A model generated the notes under the pieces. That model made no database searches and was not told the origin of the DNA. It worked only from the letters and a program-made list of their open reading frames with translations. A DNA stretch of 64,000 bases. Origin: Hyalangium versicolor. GTDB lineage: Bacteria; Myxococcota; Myxococcia; Myxococcales; Myxococcaceae. Shown here piece after piece: positions 34,781 through 43,489 of the stretch. The stretch is taken from the NCBI RefSeq assembly GCF_020103695.1, contig NZ_JAHXBF010000002.1, forward strand, positions 124,001-188,000, read 5' to 3'. The first letter of the stretch is position 1. Every line of letters begins with the position of its first letter. The translations under genes and the position numbers were made by a program.

Positions 34781-36033
34781 TAGAAGCCCACCTCCAGCTG
34801 CACCAACAGGGCCCGCCGCGAGGCAAGCCCGTCATCCAGGGACAGGAGCGCGGGAGAAACGCCCGCGCCCACCTTGCGCACCTCGAACTGCGCCTGCACC
34901 CGCCACCGCTCCCACATCCCCGCGTTGAGGCCCAACGAGCCCTCCCACAGCAGGTCCTCCGCGCGGTCGCGGTCGGGATCGATCGCCGACACCATCAAGA
35001 CAGGCTCGAGGTAACCCTTGCCCGCCTTGGCGCCGCCGATGCGCCACGCGGTCACCGCGCGGCCCATGAGGGCATTGCCCGTTCCGCCGATGAGGGCGGC
35101 CTTGCCGGTGATGAGCTCGGCCCAGGTACGCAGCGCCCCCGAGCCGAGATTCAAGGTATGCCGAACATCCAACTCCGCGAGCCAGCTGCCCTGATCGCCC
35201 CCAGCACTGGCGCCCTTGGGCTGCAGCAGCGCGGAGGCGCCTACCACCACGGGTCCCACATCCCAGGTGCCGCGCAGCGCGGGCATGAGCCCAATCCCGC
35301 GCTCCAGCGCGACCTTGCCGTCCAGGTCTTTCGTCTGGAACACCGCCGCCTGCAGCTTCAGCTCGCGCTCGCAGCTCGGGCACTTCCACTCGAGCTGAGC
35401 TCCCGGGCGCCGGCCACTGAGGCTCAAGGAGTCATCCAGCACATCGCGCAGCAGCCCGCGCCGGACGAGCGGGAGCCTCGTGGTGGACTCGGACTCCACC
35501 AGCGAGAGGGGCATCTTGAAGCGCCCGGCCCGAGCCGCGAACCCGTTGGCGATCTTCAGCCAGGCGTACGCATCCTTGATCTCGGCCCGGACATCGAACT
35601 CCACCACGGCGCGCAGCCGCTTCTTCCAGCGGTAGGTCACCTCGACTCGCGCGGAGGGGATGGAGAGCTCACCCGCCCAGATGCCACCCTCAGGGCGCTC
35701 GAGGTTCTCGCGCACATCGAGGCGGCCTCCCACCTCCACCGAACCGGCCGCGGTGGAGAGCACGATGGCCTCATCCTTCGCATCCGTGGGCGTCGAGTCC
35801 TCGGGGCTGTCCGCCACCGAGGGAGCGCCGGAAGCCGATGGAGCCGCGGACTCCTGGGTGGCTGGAGCCGAAGATGCCTCCGTTGCCGGAGCGGAAGCCT
35901 CGGGTTGCTCCGAAGCAGGAGCCTGCGCCCTGGCGGAGAATCCCACGAGGAGCAATGCGGCGAGGAGCAGTCTCCCGCCAGCGAGGGCCCCGAAGGGCCG
36001 ACGGCGGGAGTCGGAGAGGAACGCGTCAGACAC
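34780..36033 (-). CDS. OprO/OprP-like phosphate-selective porin
   Basis: GTG 36033 follows AAGGA. The 417-residue product has a signal peptide ending near ARAQA (residue 37), a Pro/Ala/Ser/Glu-rich stretch to about residue 85, and then a beta-barrel with alternating strands. The segment KDAYAWLKIANGFAARAGRF, followed by KMPLSLVES, matches the core of Porin_O_P (PF07396), where the channel constriction is formed. The last residues LVQLEVGF end in Phe, the outer-membrane assembly signal. CPSCERE near residue 218 is an unusual pair of cysteines. Position in a VTC/DUF47 operon supports phosphate or polyphosphate traffic. Confidence 0.75.
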   Translation of the reverse strand: MSDAFLSDSRRRPFGALAGGRLLLAALLLVGFSARAQAPASEQPEASAPATEASSAPATQESAAPSASGAPSVADSPEDSTPTDAKDEAIVLSTAAGSVEVGGRLDVRENLERPEGGIWAGELSIPSARVEVTYRWKKRLRAVVEFDVRAEIKDAYAWLKIANGFAARAGRFKMPLSLVESESTTRLPLVRRGLLRDVLDDSLSLSGRRPGAQLEWKCPSCERELKLQAAVFQTKDLDGKVALERGIGLMPALRGTWDVGPVVVGASALLQPKGASAGGDQGSWLAELDVRHTLNLGSGALRTWAELITGKAALIGGTGNALMGRAVTAWRIGGAKAGKGYLEPVLMVSAIDPDRDRAEDLLWEGSLGLNAGMWERWRVQAQFEVRKVGAGVSPALLSLDDGLASRRALLVQLEVGF

Positions 36034-36078
36034 GATGCAGAATCCTTGAAGAAGCCACGCCAGGAGGGCCGCGGGGGG

Positions 36079-36846
36079 TCAGCGTGCTCGGGACAACGGA
36101 ACGGGAAGCAGGCCACCAAAGAGGGCGCGCATCCCCTGTTCGAACTTCGAGCCCTGGCTCTCGGAGGGCCCCAGCAACCGGAGCGCGTGCTCCAGCCAGA
36201 ACGGCGGGCGCCCCTGCCACTTCACTTCGAGCAGGGCCGCGGGAGAACGCTGGAGCACCTGGGAGGGGAGCGCGGAGCTCCCCGGTGCGGGCGGCAGCGC
36301 GAAGAGCAGATCCTCATCGAGCGTGATGCGGACCCGGCCATCGGACGTCTCGTGCGTGGTGCGCCGATACCAGGCCGTCACCCACGGCTTCACCGGTGTC
36401 GCGAGGAACTGCTTCAACAGTGCGCCCGCCGTGCTCTCGTCCGAGAGCGGCGCGCCGGTCAGCAGCGCCTCCGCCTCTGCCCCGGAGACAGGGCAGCGGG
36501 ACTTCATCCGCCGCTCCCCAGAGGTCACCTTCAGCTCGAAGTACCGCAGGCCTGTCAGGACAGCGGGCTGGCCCAATTCCGCGGCGCCCGCGTACTCGCG
36601 CAACCGCAGGCGCTGCGCCCGGCCCGTGCCTCGGGAGCTCAGCAGGGCCAGTTCCTGGGTGTCGAAGTACGTCGTGCGTGTGAAGGCGTAGGGGTAGTCG
36701 CTGGCGTACAGACGGGGCTCGGTATAGGGCCCCGTGGCGTTCAAGAAGGCCTCCACCGCTGCCTGCGGAGGCAGGAAGCGCCGCTCGTGATCCAGCATCG
36801 GTGAGTGGCACTCCATGGAGGAATCCGTCCAGGCCAGAGCGCTCAT
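36079..36846 (-). CDS. VTC-domain polyphosphate polymerase-like protein
   Basis: The 255-residue protein is a stand-alone VTC (triphosphate-tunnel) domain. Tunnel residues are recognisable in ERRF (21-24), TTYFD (58-62), RLRLREY (79-85), ELK (104-106), RITLDED (173-179), LEVKW (206-210) and SKFEQGM (233-239). In yeast Vtc4 such a tunnel makes polyphosphate from ATP. No membrane segment is present, so it is predicted cytosolic. Its ATG overlaps the CotH stop by 4 bp. Confidence 0.88.
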   Translation of the reverse strand: MSALAWTDSSMECHSPMLDHERRFLPPQAAVEAFLNATGPYTEPRLYASDYPYAFTRTTYFDTQELALLSSRGTGRAQRLRLREYAGAAELGQPAVLTGLRYFELKVTSGERRMKSRCPVSGAEAEALLTGAPLSDESTAGALLKQFLATPVKPWVTAWYRRTTHETSDGRVRITLDEDLLFALPPAPGSSALPSQVLQRSPAALLEVKWQGRPPFWLEHALRLLGPSESQGSKFEQGMRALFGGLLPVPLSRAR

Positions 36847-38432
36847 GGGGAGGTACCAAAGGTCGTCTTCACCGCGGCCTCACGCTGCTCGGCGAACTCG
36901 AGCAGGCCCGACGCGCCGGCGAGGGAGTCCTGGAACTGCTGCGCACTCGTATAGGTGAAGCCCTGCACCTCGGCGTTCTCACCCACCACCCACGGGGCGA
37001 TGAGCTCATGCGCCTGCTGAATCCGGGCCTTCATCGCCGCCGCGGAGGTCGGGCCCAGAATGGACTCGCGCGCATACTGCTCGTACCGGGCCTTGTACAC
37101 CGCATCATCCAGGAGGTAGCGGATGAGCGGCCAGTCCGCGGTGACCTCGGAGAGCGTCAACGAGCGCCCCTGCATGGAGGACAGGGCCAGGTTGTGGTCC
37201 CAGGTGATCCAGTGCACCCGGTTCCCATCGTTCGGGTCCGCGTAGAGGTAGTAGTTGTGCGGCATGGACCCGTAGCTGTCCCAGTTCGTGATCACCGTGT
37301 TGATGGCGAGCCACTGCAGGAAGCCGTCCACGTCCAGCTTCGCCTCGAGCCCCGCGCGCCAGGCCGCGGCGTCGCTGCGATCCGAGTTGAGCGCGGTGAT
37401 GAGCGCCTGCACGCTCTCCCAGCCCTTCTCGGCGGCGTCGCTCTGGGCCTCGAAGGAAGCCTCATCGAACGTCCCGAGCCGGGCACCGGTGCCGTCCGCC
37501 TCGTAGAGCGCGCCGTCGTGATTGCCGAAGTGCGTGTCCAGCAGCGAGGACTGGGGATCCTCGGCGACGGTGTAGAGGCCGAAGTACTCGGGACCGTTGC
37601 CGTGGTCCACGTACACGGCCATGAAGCCGGTGTGGGCCGCCGGCACTCCCGCGGCGAGGAACGTGTCCGAGGCCACATGGTCCCGGATGTACGAGACATC
37701 CCCCTGGTTGCTGGAGAGAGACAGCTTGCTGAAGCCGTAGAAGTGCTGGCCTTCGATCTCGGGGTGGTCGTCCTCGAACTTGTCGAAGTTGAGCCGCAGG
37801 GGCAGCTTGCCCACGCCGGAGCGCCAGCCCCCCGACAGCGTGGAGTTGCCCTTGTAGCGGATCCCCACGTTCCACCACGTCTTGCCGTTGAATTGCACCG
37901 TCGACTGCACATACACGGGCGTGCGCGGGACGAGGTCCACGCCTCCTCCACCGCCCGGGCCGCCCTCGCCGCCACCAGGGCCACCGCCACCGCCGGGTCC
38001 GCCCTGAGGCGCGCACAGGAGGGCCTGATCCATGAACTGGGCGCACGTGGAGGTGATGGTGGTGCCGTTGAAGTTCGCCGTGCAGGCATCACCCGCGGCC
38101 TTGCCCTCGCAAGCCTGCGTCAGCTCCACCGGAGGCCCTCCACCTCCACCACCGGGCCCTCCACCTCCTCCACCTCCGCCAGCGCCCTCTCCGCTGCCCG
38201 TGCCGAATGCGCCGAGCATGTCCGTCATGTCGTCCTGCATCGCCTGCCAGTCCTCGGCGGAGATGACGATGTCGAACCGCTGGACCTTGTCGGCAGGGAA
38301 GACGGTCTCGTAGTCAGGAGGGGCGTTCTTGCCGTGCGTCTCGTCGGTCCAGCCCTCGGGTCGGCCATCACCACAAGCGACTGTGAGCAACACAAAAGCG
38401 CCCAGCGCGCTCAGTCTCGAAACTCCCGGCAT
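36843..38432 (-). CDS. CotH kinase-family lipoprotein
   Basis: ATG 38432 with AGGGAGAG upstream gives 529 residues. The signal ends LLTVACGDG with lipid Cys20. Two glycine-rich runs (about residues 80-102 and 143-165) flank a small disulphide-type insert. The CotH core has NVGIRYKGNSTLSGGW, FGLYTVAEDP, and NYYLYADPNDG with ITWDHNLAL, where the usual metal motif is DxD-like and here reads DHN. Bacillus CotH is an atypical protein kinase of spore coat proteins. As a lipoprotein it acts outside the cytoplasm. It heads the six-gene CotH-VTC-porin-kinase-DUF4956-DUF47 operon. Confidence 0.9.
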   Translation of the reverse strand: MPGVSRLSALGAFVLLTVACGDGRPEGWTDETHGKNAPPDYETVFPADKVQRFDIVISAEDWQAMQDDMTDMLGAFGTGSGEGAGGGGGGGGPGGGGGGPPVELTQACEGKAAGDACTANFNGTTITSTCAQFMDQALLCAPQGGPGGGGGPGGGEGGPGGGGGVDLVPRTPVYVQSTVQFNGKTWWNVGIRYKGNSTLSGGWRSGVGKLPLRLNFDKFEDDHPEIEGQHFYGFSKLSLSSNQGDVSYIRDHVASDTFLAAGVPAAHTGFMAVYVDHGNGPEYFGLYTVAEDPQSSLLDTHFGNHDGALYEADGTGARLGTFDEASFEAQSDAAEKGWESVQALITALNSDRSDAAAWRAGLEAKLDVDGFLQWLAINTVITNWDSYGSMPHNYYLYADPNDGNRVHWITWDHNLALSSMQGRSLTLSEVTADWPLIRYLLDDAVYKARYEQYARESILGPTSAAAMKARIQQAHELIAPWVVGENAEVQGFTYTSAQQFQDSLAGASGLLEFAEQREAAVKTTFGTSP

Positions 38433-38601
38433 ACGACTCTCCCTGAAGGGCGAAGTGGCCCTCTGCCCGGACCGGCGCCTTGCCGGCCCTGGTGCTGCGA
38501 GGAGACACCCTGCCTGGAAGTCGTGACCTGTTTGTTTCGTGACTGTGACGAACTATTTCCACGGAAGCCTTGAATGGCAGGTTTCCGGGCTGGCAGCCGA
38601 T

Positions 38602-39018
38602 TCACCCGTGAAGGGCCAGTCCTTTCACCGCTTTATCCACCTGTTTCCGATCCCCTCGCACCGCAAGGCCCACCAGATCGAGGTCCTCCGGGTTCTCGGC
38701 CCGGAACACCGTGCGGTTGGCTTCATCGTTTCCTGTCGAGAACATGGCGCCCACGTAGACAGCGGTGGTCAGGCCGCGATCAACGGCTGCGCGGTGTGCG
38801 CCCTGAAGCTGGGCCCGGGACGCGCTGAAGATCATCATCGGCTGGCCGAGCAGGCGGCAATAGCGACGGCCCGCGGCGTCCTCGTAGGGCTCGCCGATGG
38901 CCTCCGGGGCGGCGGAGGCGATGCCGGTGGCGAGGAAGGCAGTGACATTCAAGCGCTGCCAGGTGGCGAGATCATCGCGCACGATCAGCGCGACCTTGGT
39001 GGTGAACGGCTCGGGCAT
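38602..39018 (-). CDS. DUF2000-family protein
   Basis: The 138-residue protein starts MPEPFTTKVALIVRDDL and has the family pattern WQRLNVTAFLATGI, GQPMMIFSA and GLAVRGDRKQVDKAVKGL, matching DUF2000 (PF09391), an alpha/beta fold of the peptidyl-tRNA hydrolase II type with no known activity. GAGGAG precedes the ATG. It follows the AraC regulator gene on the same strand after 39 bp, and DUF2000 genes are commonly paired with such regulators. Confidence 0.88.
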   Translation of the reverse strand: MPEPFTTKVALIVRDDLATWQRLNVTAFLATGIASAAPEAIGEPYEDAAGRRYCRLLGQPMMIFSASRAQLQGAHRAAVDRGLTTAVYVGAMFSTGNDEANRTVFRAENPEDLDLVGLAVRGDRKQVDKAVKGLALHG

Positions 39019-39057
39019 GGGTGTCTCCTCTGTTGAGGCGAATCCTCAGCGGAGGAG

Positions 39058-39945
39058 TCACTGCCCGTCTGGAACGTTTGTGCACATCGCGCGGTAGGCG
39101 GCGGGGGTCAGCCCGAAGGCGCGGCGGAACCAACGGCCCAGGTGGCTCTGGTCGGCGAACCCCACCGAGGCCGCGACAGAGGCGGGCACTTCCCCCAGGG
39201 CGAGCCTCCGGCGCGCGGCGGCCAGGCGGAGCTGGACGAGGTAGGCGTGGGGTGGCAGCCCATAGGCCGCTCGGAAGGCTCGGGACAGTTGGAAGCGGTC
39301 CGCTCCACAGAGCCGGGAGAGCTCATCGAGCCCGAGGTCCTCCTCCATCCGCTCCCGCAACAGGTCTCGAGCACGGCGCGCGGCGCGGGTGGCGGTCTCT
39401 CCCATCCGGCTGACAACGGACGCTCCGAGGAGCGGATTGAGCGCGGCGGCCAATGTGTCCAGGGCCTCATCTCGCGCGAGCCGCGACTCTGGCTCGTGGA
39501 GCCTCCAGAAGGCCCGGCGGATGGCGAGTGCGAGGCGGGGCTCGTCATTGAGCGTGGCGCGGAAGCCAGGGTGCACGTGCGGGAAGGCACCATCCGCCGC
39601 CCGGGTGCAGGCCTGGGCCAGCCAGGAGGGAGCCAGGTAGAGCATCAGGTACGTGAAGCCCTCATCGCCCCGAGCCTGGCCGTCATGCGTCTCTCCCGGC
39701 TCGATGAGGATGACGCGCCCGGGAGTGCTGCGGTGAAGCGCTCGGCGGCACGAGAACTCCTGGAGCCCCTGCTCCGTCACGCCCACGAGGTACTCGGCAT
39801 GGAAGTGGGGATCGTACGCATGGCCCGTGAAGTGGGCGCGGATGGTCTCGATGCTCGTGGCCGAATCACGGGTGACGTCGACCCAGTCATCACCAGGCGG
39901 GCGTGCGCGGGCACTTCCCGGGGAGTGCAAGCGGGGACCGGACAT
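39058..39945 (-). CDS. AraC-family transcriptional regulator, 295 aa
   Basis: ATG 39945 begins MSGPRLHSPG; a longer frame to 40092 runs through a dispersed palindrome and is rejected. Residues 25-150 form a cupin-type AraC_binding domain (HFHAEYLVGV, RVILIEPGETHDG, TYLMLYLAP). The C-terminal 100 residues hold two helix-turn-helices (LDELSRLCGADRFQLSRAF and SVAASVGFADQSHLGRWF, then TPAAYR). It likely regulates the DUF2000 gene just downstream. Confidence 0.87.
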   Translation of the reverse strand: MSGPRLHSPGSARARPPGDDWVDVTRDSATSIETIRAHFTGHAYDPHFHAEYLVGVTEQGLQEFSCRRALHRSTPGRVILIEPGETHDGQARGDEGFTYLMLYLAPSWLAQACTRAADGAFPHVHPGFRATLNDEPRLALAIRRAFWRLHEPESRLARDEALDTLAAALNPLLGASVVSRMGETATRAARRARDLLRERMEEDLGLDELSRLCGADRFQLSRAFRAAYGLPPHAYLVQLRLAAARRRLALGEVPASVAASVGFADQSHLGRWFRRAFGLTPAAYRAMCTNVPDGQ

Positions 39946-39982
39946 CTCAAACCCGCACTCTAGACCCTTCAGAGAAGTTGCG

Positions 39983-40007
39983 AACTGGTATGGCCAGCAT
40001 ACCGGTT
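39983..40007. repeat. dispersed palindromic element, copy 3
   Basis: AACTGGTATG (39983-39992), loop GCCAG identical to copy 2, CATACCGGTT (39998-40007) with one change. It lies between divergent AraC and histidine kinase genes. Flanking similarity to copy 2 (CG before, TTGGTTC then GGTCCGGCCCG after) shows the repeated unit is longer than the palindrome, about 45 bp. Confidence 0.75.
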
Positions 40008-40107
40008 GGTTCTGGTCCGGCCCGACAGGGGGGCTCCTTCGCGGGGACCGGACTATGATGGCGCGGAGCAAGGAGCAGGGCGCGTTGGGCAACAGGGGGA
40101 GTGAGAC

Positions 40108-41658
40108 ATGAGCGGGCAGGCCTGGCTGAGCCTCGTGGCGTGCGCGGGGCAGCTCGCACTGGCGGGGCTGGCCCTGGCGCGCGTGGGACGCAGCCCCCTG
40201 GCCCTGCCGCTCTCGCTGTTGTCCATCGCGCTATCTACGTGGAACTTCTCCCACTTCGCGTACGGCGTCTCCGGCGAGGAGGGCTGGCGGCTCGTCGCGC
40301 TCAGCGCCACGGTCATCACGGCCCCCTGCGCACTGCACTTCATCCTCGCCTTCACCGGCCAGCGGCGCCGCTTCGCCGTGGTCATCTACTCCACCTATGG
40401 CCTCTTCGGCCTCTTCGCGGCGGTGGCCCTGTCCGCGCTGGGCTCTCCGTGGATCGCGGCGCGCGCCAACTCGCTCACCTTCGCCCGGCTGACGCTGCTG
40501 CTCGTCACCTTGCTGCTGGGCCTGGGGTGGGGCCTGCTGCTGCTCCACCTCCGCCGAGCACTGCGCCTGGAGGAGCGCATCCGCACGGCCCTGCTCCTGT
40601 TGGGCCTGGTGCTCCTGGTGGCGCTGCCCGGCACGAACCTCATGGCGGACCTGGGGCTGAACGTGCCCCGGCTGGGCACTCTGGGCACACTGCTGGGACT
40701 GCCGGTGATGGCCACCGTGGCCCTGCGCTTCCACCTCTTCGGCAAGGACCCGAGCGGCTCGGCGCTGTACGCGGTGACGCTGACGGTGGTGGGCGTGCTG
40801 GCGTACCTCATCGTCTTCCGGCTCTTCGCCGCCGAGCAGGGCGCACTGGTAGTGGGCACCGCCGCCATCACGTTCGCGCTGCTGGCCGCGGCCCGCCGAG
40901 GGGTGAGCGCCTTCGTCACCCAGCGCGAGCGCCTGGAGCGCCTGGCCACCCTGGGTCGCTTCTCGGCGCAGATGGCGCATGACCTGCGAAACCCCATCGC
41001 CGCGCTCAAGGGCGCCGCGCAGTACCTCCAGGAGGAGCACGCGCAGAAGCGCCCCTGGGACGACAAGGGCGAGTTCCTGGACCTGCTGCTGGACCAGGTG
41101 GAGCGGCTGGACCGGGTGGTGAGCACGTACCAGCGCCTGGGGCGCGTGGAGCCACTGCCTCGGCCCCTGGATATGAACGGGCTGGTGGCGGACGTGCTGT
41201 CGCTCCAGGCCTTCGCCGGGTACGCCAACGTGAAGTTCGAGCGTGCCCTGGACCCGGAGCTCCCGCGCTGCGCGGGGGACTACGACTTGCTGGCCAACGC
41301 ACTGGAGAACCTGGTGCGAAACGCATGCGAGGCCATGCCCCAGGGCGGCACCGTCACCGTGCGCACCCAGCGTGAGAATCCGGAGGCCGGAGGGGTAATG
41401 GTGAGCGTGGAGGACACGGGCGAGGGCATGGATGCTCGCACGCGGGAGCGGGCCTTCGACGAGTTCTTCACCACGAAGGCCCAGGGCAGCGGGCTGGGGC
41501 TGGCGTTCGTGCGGCGGGTGGTGGAGGCGCACGGCGGAGCGGTATCGCTGACGAGCCGGGAGGGGCGGGGTACCATCGTGAGTCTGCGCCTGCCCGCACC
41601 CGAGGCGCACGAGGGCGTGTCCGCCCCAGGAGAAGGAGCACCGTGGCCGAGCCCCTGA
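40108..41658 (+). CDS. NtrB-like membrane sensor histidine kinase
   Basis: The 516-residue protein has seven or eight hydrophobic segments in residues 5-275, resembling the 7TM/HK architecture of PrsK-type kinases. The H box AQMAHDLRNPIAALKG has the phosphorylated His near 291; N box NLVRNACEAM, G1 DTGEGM and G2 GSGLGLAF follow. GGGGGAG precedes the ATG. The response regulator gene starts 16 bp before its stop, so the two form one two-component unit. Confidence 0.92.
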   Translation: MSGQAWLSLVACAGQLALAGLALARVGRSPLALPLSLLSIALSTWNFSHFAYGVSGEEGWRLVALSATVITAPCALHFILAFTGQRRRFAVVIYSTYGLFGLFAAVALSALGSPWIAARANSLTFARLTLLLVTLLLGLGWGLLLLHLRRALRLEERIRTALLLLGLVLLVALPGTNLMADLGLNVPRLGTLGTLLGLPVMATVALRFHLFGKDPSGSALYAVTLTVVGVLAYLIVFRLFAAEQGALVVGTAAITFALLAAARRGVSAFVTQRERLERLATLGRFSAQMAHDLRNPIAALKGAAQYLQEEHAQKRPWDDKGEFLDLLLDQVERLDRVVSTYQRLGRVEPLPRPLDMNGLVADVLSLQAFAGYANVKFERALDPELPRCAGDYDLLANALENLVRNACEAMPQGGTVTVRTQRENPEAGGVMVSVEDTGEGMDARTRERAFDEFFTTKAQGSGLGLAFVRRVVEAHGGAVSLTSREGRGTIVSLRLPAPEAHEGVSAPGEGAPWPSP

Positions 41659-43034
41659 AGGGAAGCGTGTTGCTGGTGGACGATGACCCCGCCGTGGCCA
41701 AGGTGCTCGGCGCGCTGCTGGCGCAGGCGGGGCTCACGGTGCACACCACGAAGAACGGGGCGGAGGCGCTCGCCGTCCTGGGGCAGAAGCCCATCGACGT
41801 GGTGGTGAGCGACGTGAGGATGCCGGGCATGAGTGGCCTGGAGCTGCTGGCCGAGGTGACGCGCGCCTACGCGGACGTGCCGGTGGTGCTCATCACCGCG
41901 CACGGCACGGTGCCCATGGCGGTGGAGGCCATGAAGGCGGGCGCGGCGGACTTCATCCTCAAGCCGTTCGACCGGGAGGAAATTCTCTTCACGATCCGCA
42001 AGGCCCTGCTGCGTGCGCAGGGAGACGCGGAGCGCCAGCCCCTGAAGACGAGCGCCTTCGTGGGCCGCAGCGCGGCGATGGCGGAGGTGGAGTCCCTGCT
42101 GCGGCGGGCAGCGGGAGGCACGGCGACGGTGCTGCTGCGCGGCGAGTCCGGCACGGGCAAGGAGCTGGCGGCCAAGGTGGTGCATGACGAGAGCCCTCGC
42201 CGGAGCGGCCCGTTCGTGAAGCTGCACTGCGCGGCGCTGCCGGAGACGCTGCTGGAGAGCGAGCTGTTCGGCTACGAGAAGGGCGCCTTCACCGGGGCGG
42301 CCACGCGCAAGCCGGGCCGGGTGGAGCTGGCCAACGGGGGTACGCTCTTCCTGGACGAGATTGGCGACATCACTCCGCACGTGCAGGTGAAGCTGCTGCG
42401 GCTGCTGCAGGAGCGGGAGTTCGAGCGGCTGGGCGGCACACAGACGCTGAAGGTGGACGTGCGCTTCGTGGCGGCCACCCACCGGCCGCTGGAGGAGATG
42501 GTGAAGAAGGGAGAGTTCCGCGAGGACCTCTTCTACCGGCTCAACGTGGTGCCGGTGTGGCTGCCGCCGCTGCGGGCTCGGCCCGAGGACACCGAACCGC
42601 TGGCGCGGCACTTCCTGGAGGTGCACGCCAAGGCCAATGGGAAACAGCCCTTCACTCTGGCACTGGATGCGCTCCAGGCCCTGCAGGCCCAGCCCTGGCC
42701 AGGCAACGTGCGCCAGCTCCAGAACTTCATGGAGCGGCTGGTGGTGCTGTCGGACGGACCTGCCCTCACCGGAGAGGACGTGGCGCGCGAGCTGTCACGG
42801 CAACCGGGGCTGATGCCCGCGCCGCCCCAGGTAGCCCCCCCGAATGCCGCGCCCGTAGCGACGCCTGGAGGGACCGAGCCGAAGACGCTGGAGTCCCAGC
42901 GCCGGGAGACGGAGCGGCAGGCCCTGCTGGACGCGCTGAGGCGCGCCGGGGACAACCGCACACTGGCCGCGCGGCTGCTGGGCATCAGCCGCCGCACGCT
43001 CTACAACAAGCTCGAGGAGCACGGGCTGGTGTGA
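41643..43034 (+). CDS. NtrC-family sigma-54-dependent response regulator
   Basis: GTG 41643 follows AAGGAG and overlaps the kinase gene. Of 463 residues, 9-120 are a receiver (DDD acidic pocket near 18-20, phospho-acceptor in SDVRMPG near 59, Lys in LKPFD). Residues 140-370 form an AAA+ domain with GESGTGKE, the sigma-54 contact loop GAFTGA, and GGTLFLDEIGDI. The last 45 residues are a Fis-type HTH (LAARLLGISRRTLYNKLEE). It should activate sigma-54 promoters when phosphorylated by the neighbouring kinase. Targets are not evident. Confidence 0.95.
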   Translation: MAEPLKGSVLLVDDDPAVAKVLGALLAQAGLTVHTTKNGAEALAVLGQKPIDVVVSDVRMPGMSGLELLAEVTRAYADVPVVLITAHGTVPMAVEAMKAGAADFILKPFDREEILFTIRKALLRAQGDAERQPLKTSAFVGRSAAMAEVESLLRRAAGGTATVLLRGESGTGKELAAKVVHDESPRRSGPFVKLHCAALPETLLESELFGYEKGAFTGAATRKPGRVELANGGTLFLDEIGDITPHVQVKLLRLLQEREFERLGGTQTLKVDVRFVAATHRPLEEMVKKGEFREDLFYRLNVVPVWLPPLRARPEDTEPLARHFLEVHAKANGKQPFTLALDALQALQAQPWPGNVRQLQNFMERLVVLSDGPALTGEDVARELSRQPGLMPAPPQVAPPNAAPVATPGGTEPKTLESQRRETERQALLDALRRAGDNRTLAARLLGISRRTLYNKLEEHGLV

Positions 43035-43036
43035 GC

Positions 43037-43387
43037 TCAGAAGCACCCGGGGATGGGGTTGTTCACGCCGAAACAGCGCGTGTAGCAGGAGCGCAGCAGA
43101 TAGCCCCAGTTGTCCAACCCTTCGCCCAGGGTGACAGCCCACGAGGGATAGCCCACGTCCTCGCGGAAGCTGAGCTTGTCTCCATAGGACAGGGTCTTGA
43201 TCGGATCCTTCGAACCCGCGGACGGCGAGTAGTTCGCGTACATCGTCGTGCTCTGGCACGTCACGATGGCGTGAGCCGTCGAGGTTCCCTCCGGCCCGCT
43301 GTTTTCAAGGGTTCCACCTCCACACGCGAGTTGCAGCGCTGCCAGCGGCGTGGCCCACAACAGCTGGGCATTCCTCTTCGTGCTCAT
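43037..43387 (-). CDS. small secreted lipoprotein, 116 aa
   Basis: The N-terminus MSTKRNAQLLWATPLAALQLACGGG is a lipoprotein signal (lipid Cys22) and has a stray Thr/Pro. The mature part has Cys residues in VTCQST, SCYTRCFG and PGCF and a YGDKLSF strand that could be SH3-like. No family recognised. It ends 2 bp from the convergent NtrC gene. A good minus-strand promoter lies 37-64 bp upstream. Confidence 0.6.
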   Translation of the reverse strand: MSTKRNAQLLWATPLAALQLACGGGTLENSGPEGTSTAHAIVTCQSTTMYANYSPSAGSKDPIKTLSYGDKLSFREDVGYPSWAVTLGEGLDNWGYLLRSCYTRCFGVNNPIPGCF

Positions 43388-43423
43388 GGTGAGATGGCTC
43401 CCCCGGTGGACATCATCCAGGCC

Positions 43424-43451
43424 ATCCTACATTTTAGGCTTTGACAGTCAA
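43424..43451 (-). promoter_or_regulatory. candidate sigma-70-type promoter for the 116-aa lipoprotein gene
   Basis: On the minus strand TTGACT (43451-43446) and TAGGAT (43429-43424) are separated by 16 bp. The start codon lies 37 bp beyond the -10 element. It overlaps the divergent promoter at 43441-43469. Confidence 0.4.
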
Positions 43452-43469
43452 TACCTGATTTGCACGAAT
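43441..43469 (+). promoter_or_regulatory. candidate promoter for the VOC protein gene
   Basis: A perfect TTGACA -35 (43441-43446) is followed after 17 bp by ACGAAT, a weak -10, 20 bp before the ATG at 43490. Overlap with the divergent promoter suggests the two genes may compete for polymerase. Confidence 0.35.
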
Positions 43470-43489
43470 TTCACACTGAGCGAGGGTCC

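Noticed and set aside
5435..40007. CRISPR or tandem repeat reading of the three palindromes
   Set aside because: The copies are more than 8 kb apart and have no spacer array or cas gene.
40008..40092. Long N-terminus for the AraC regulator starting at 40092
   Set aside because: It would translate through the dispersed palindrome; the domain-consistent start is ATG 39945.
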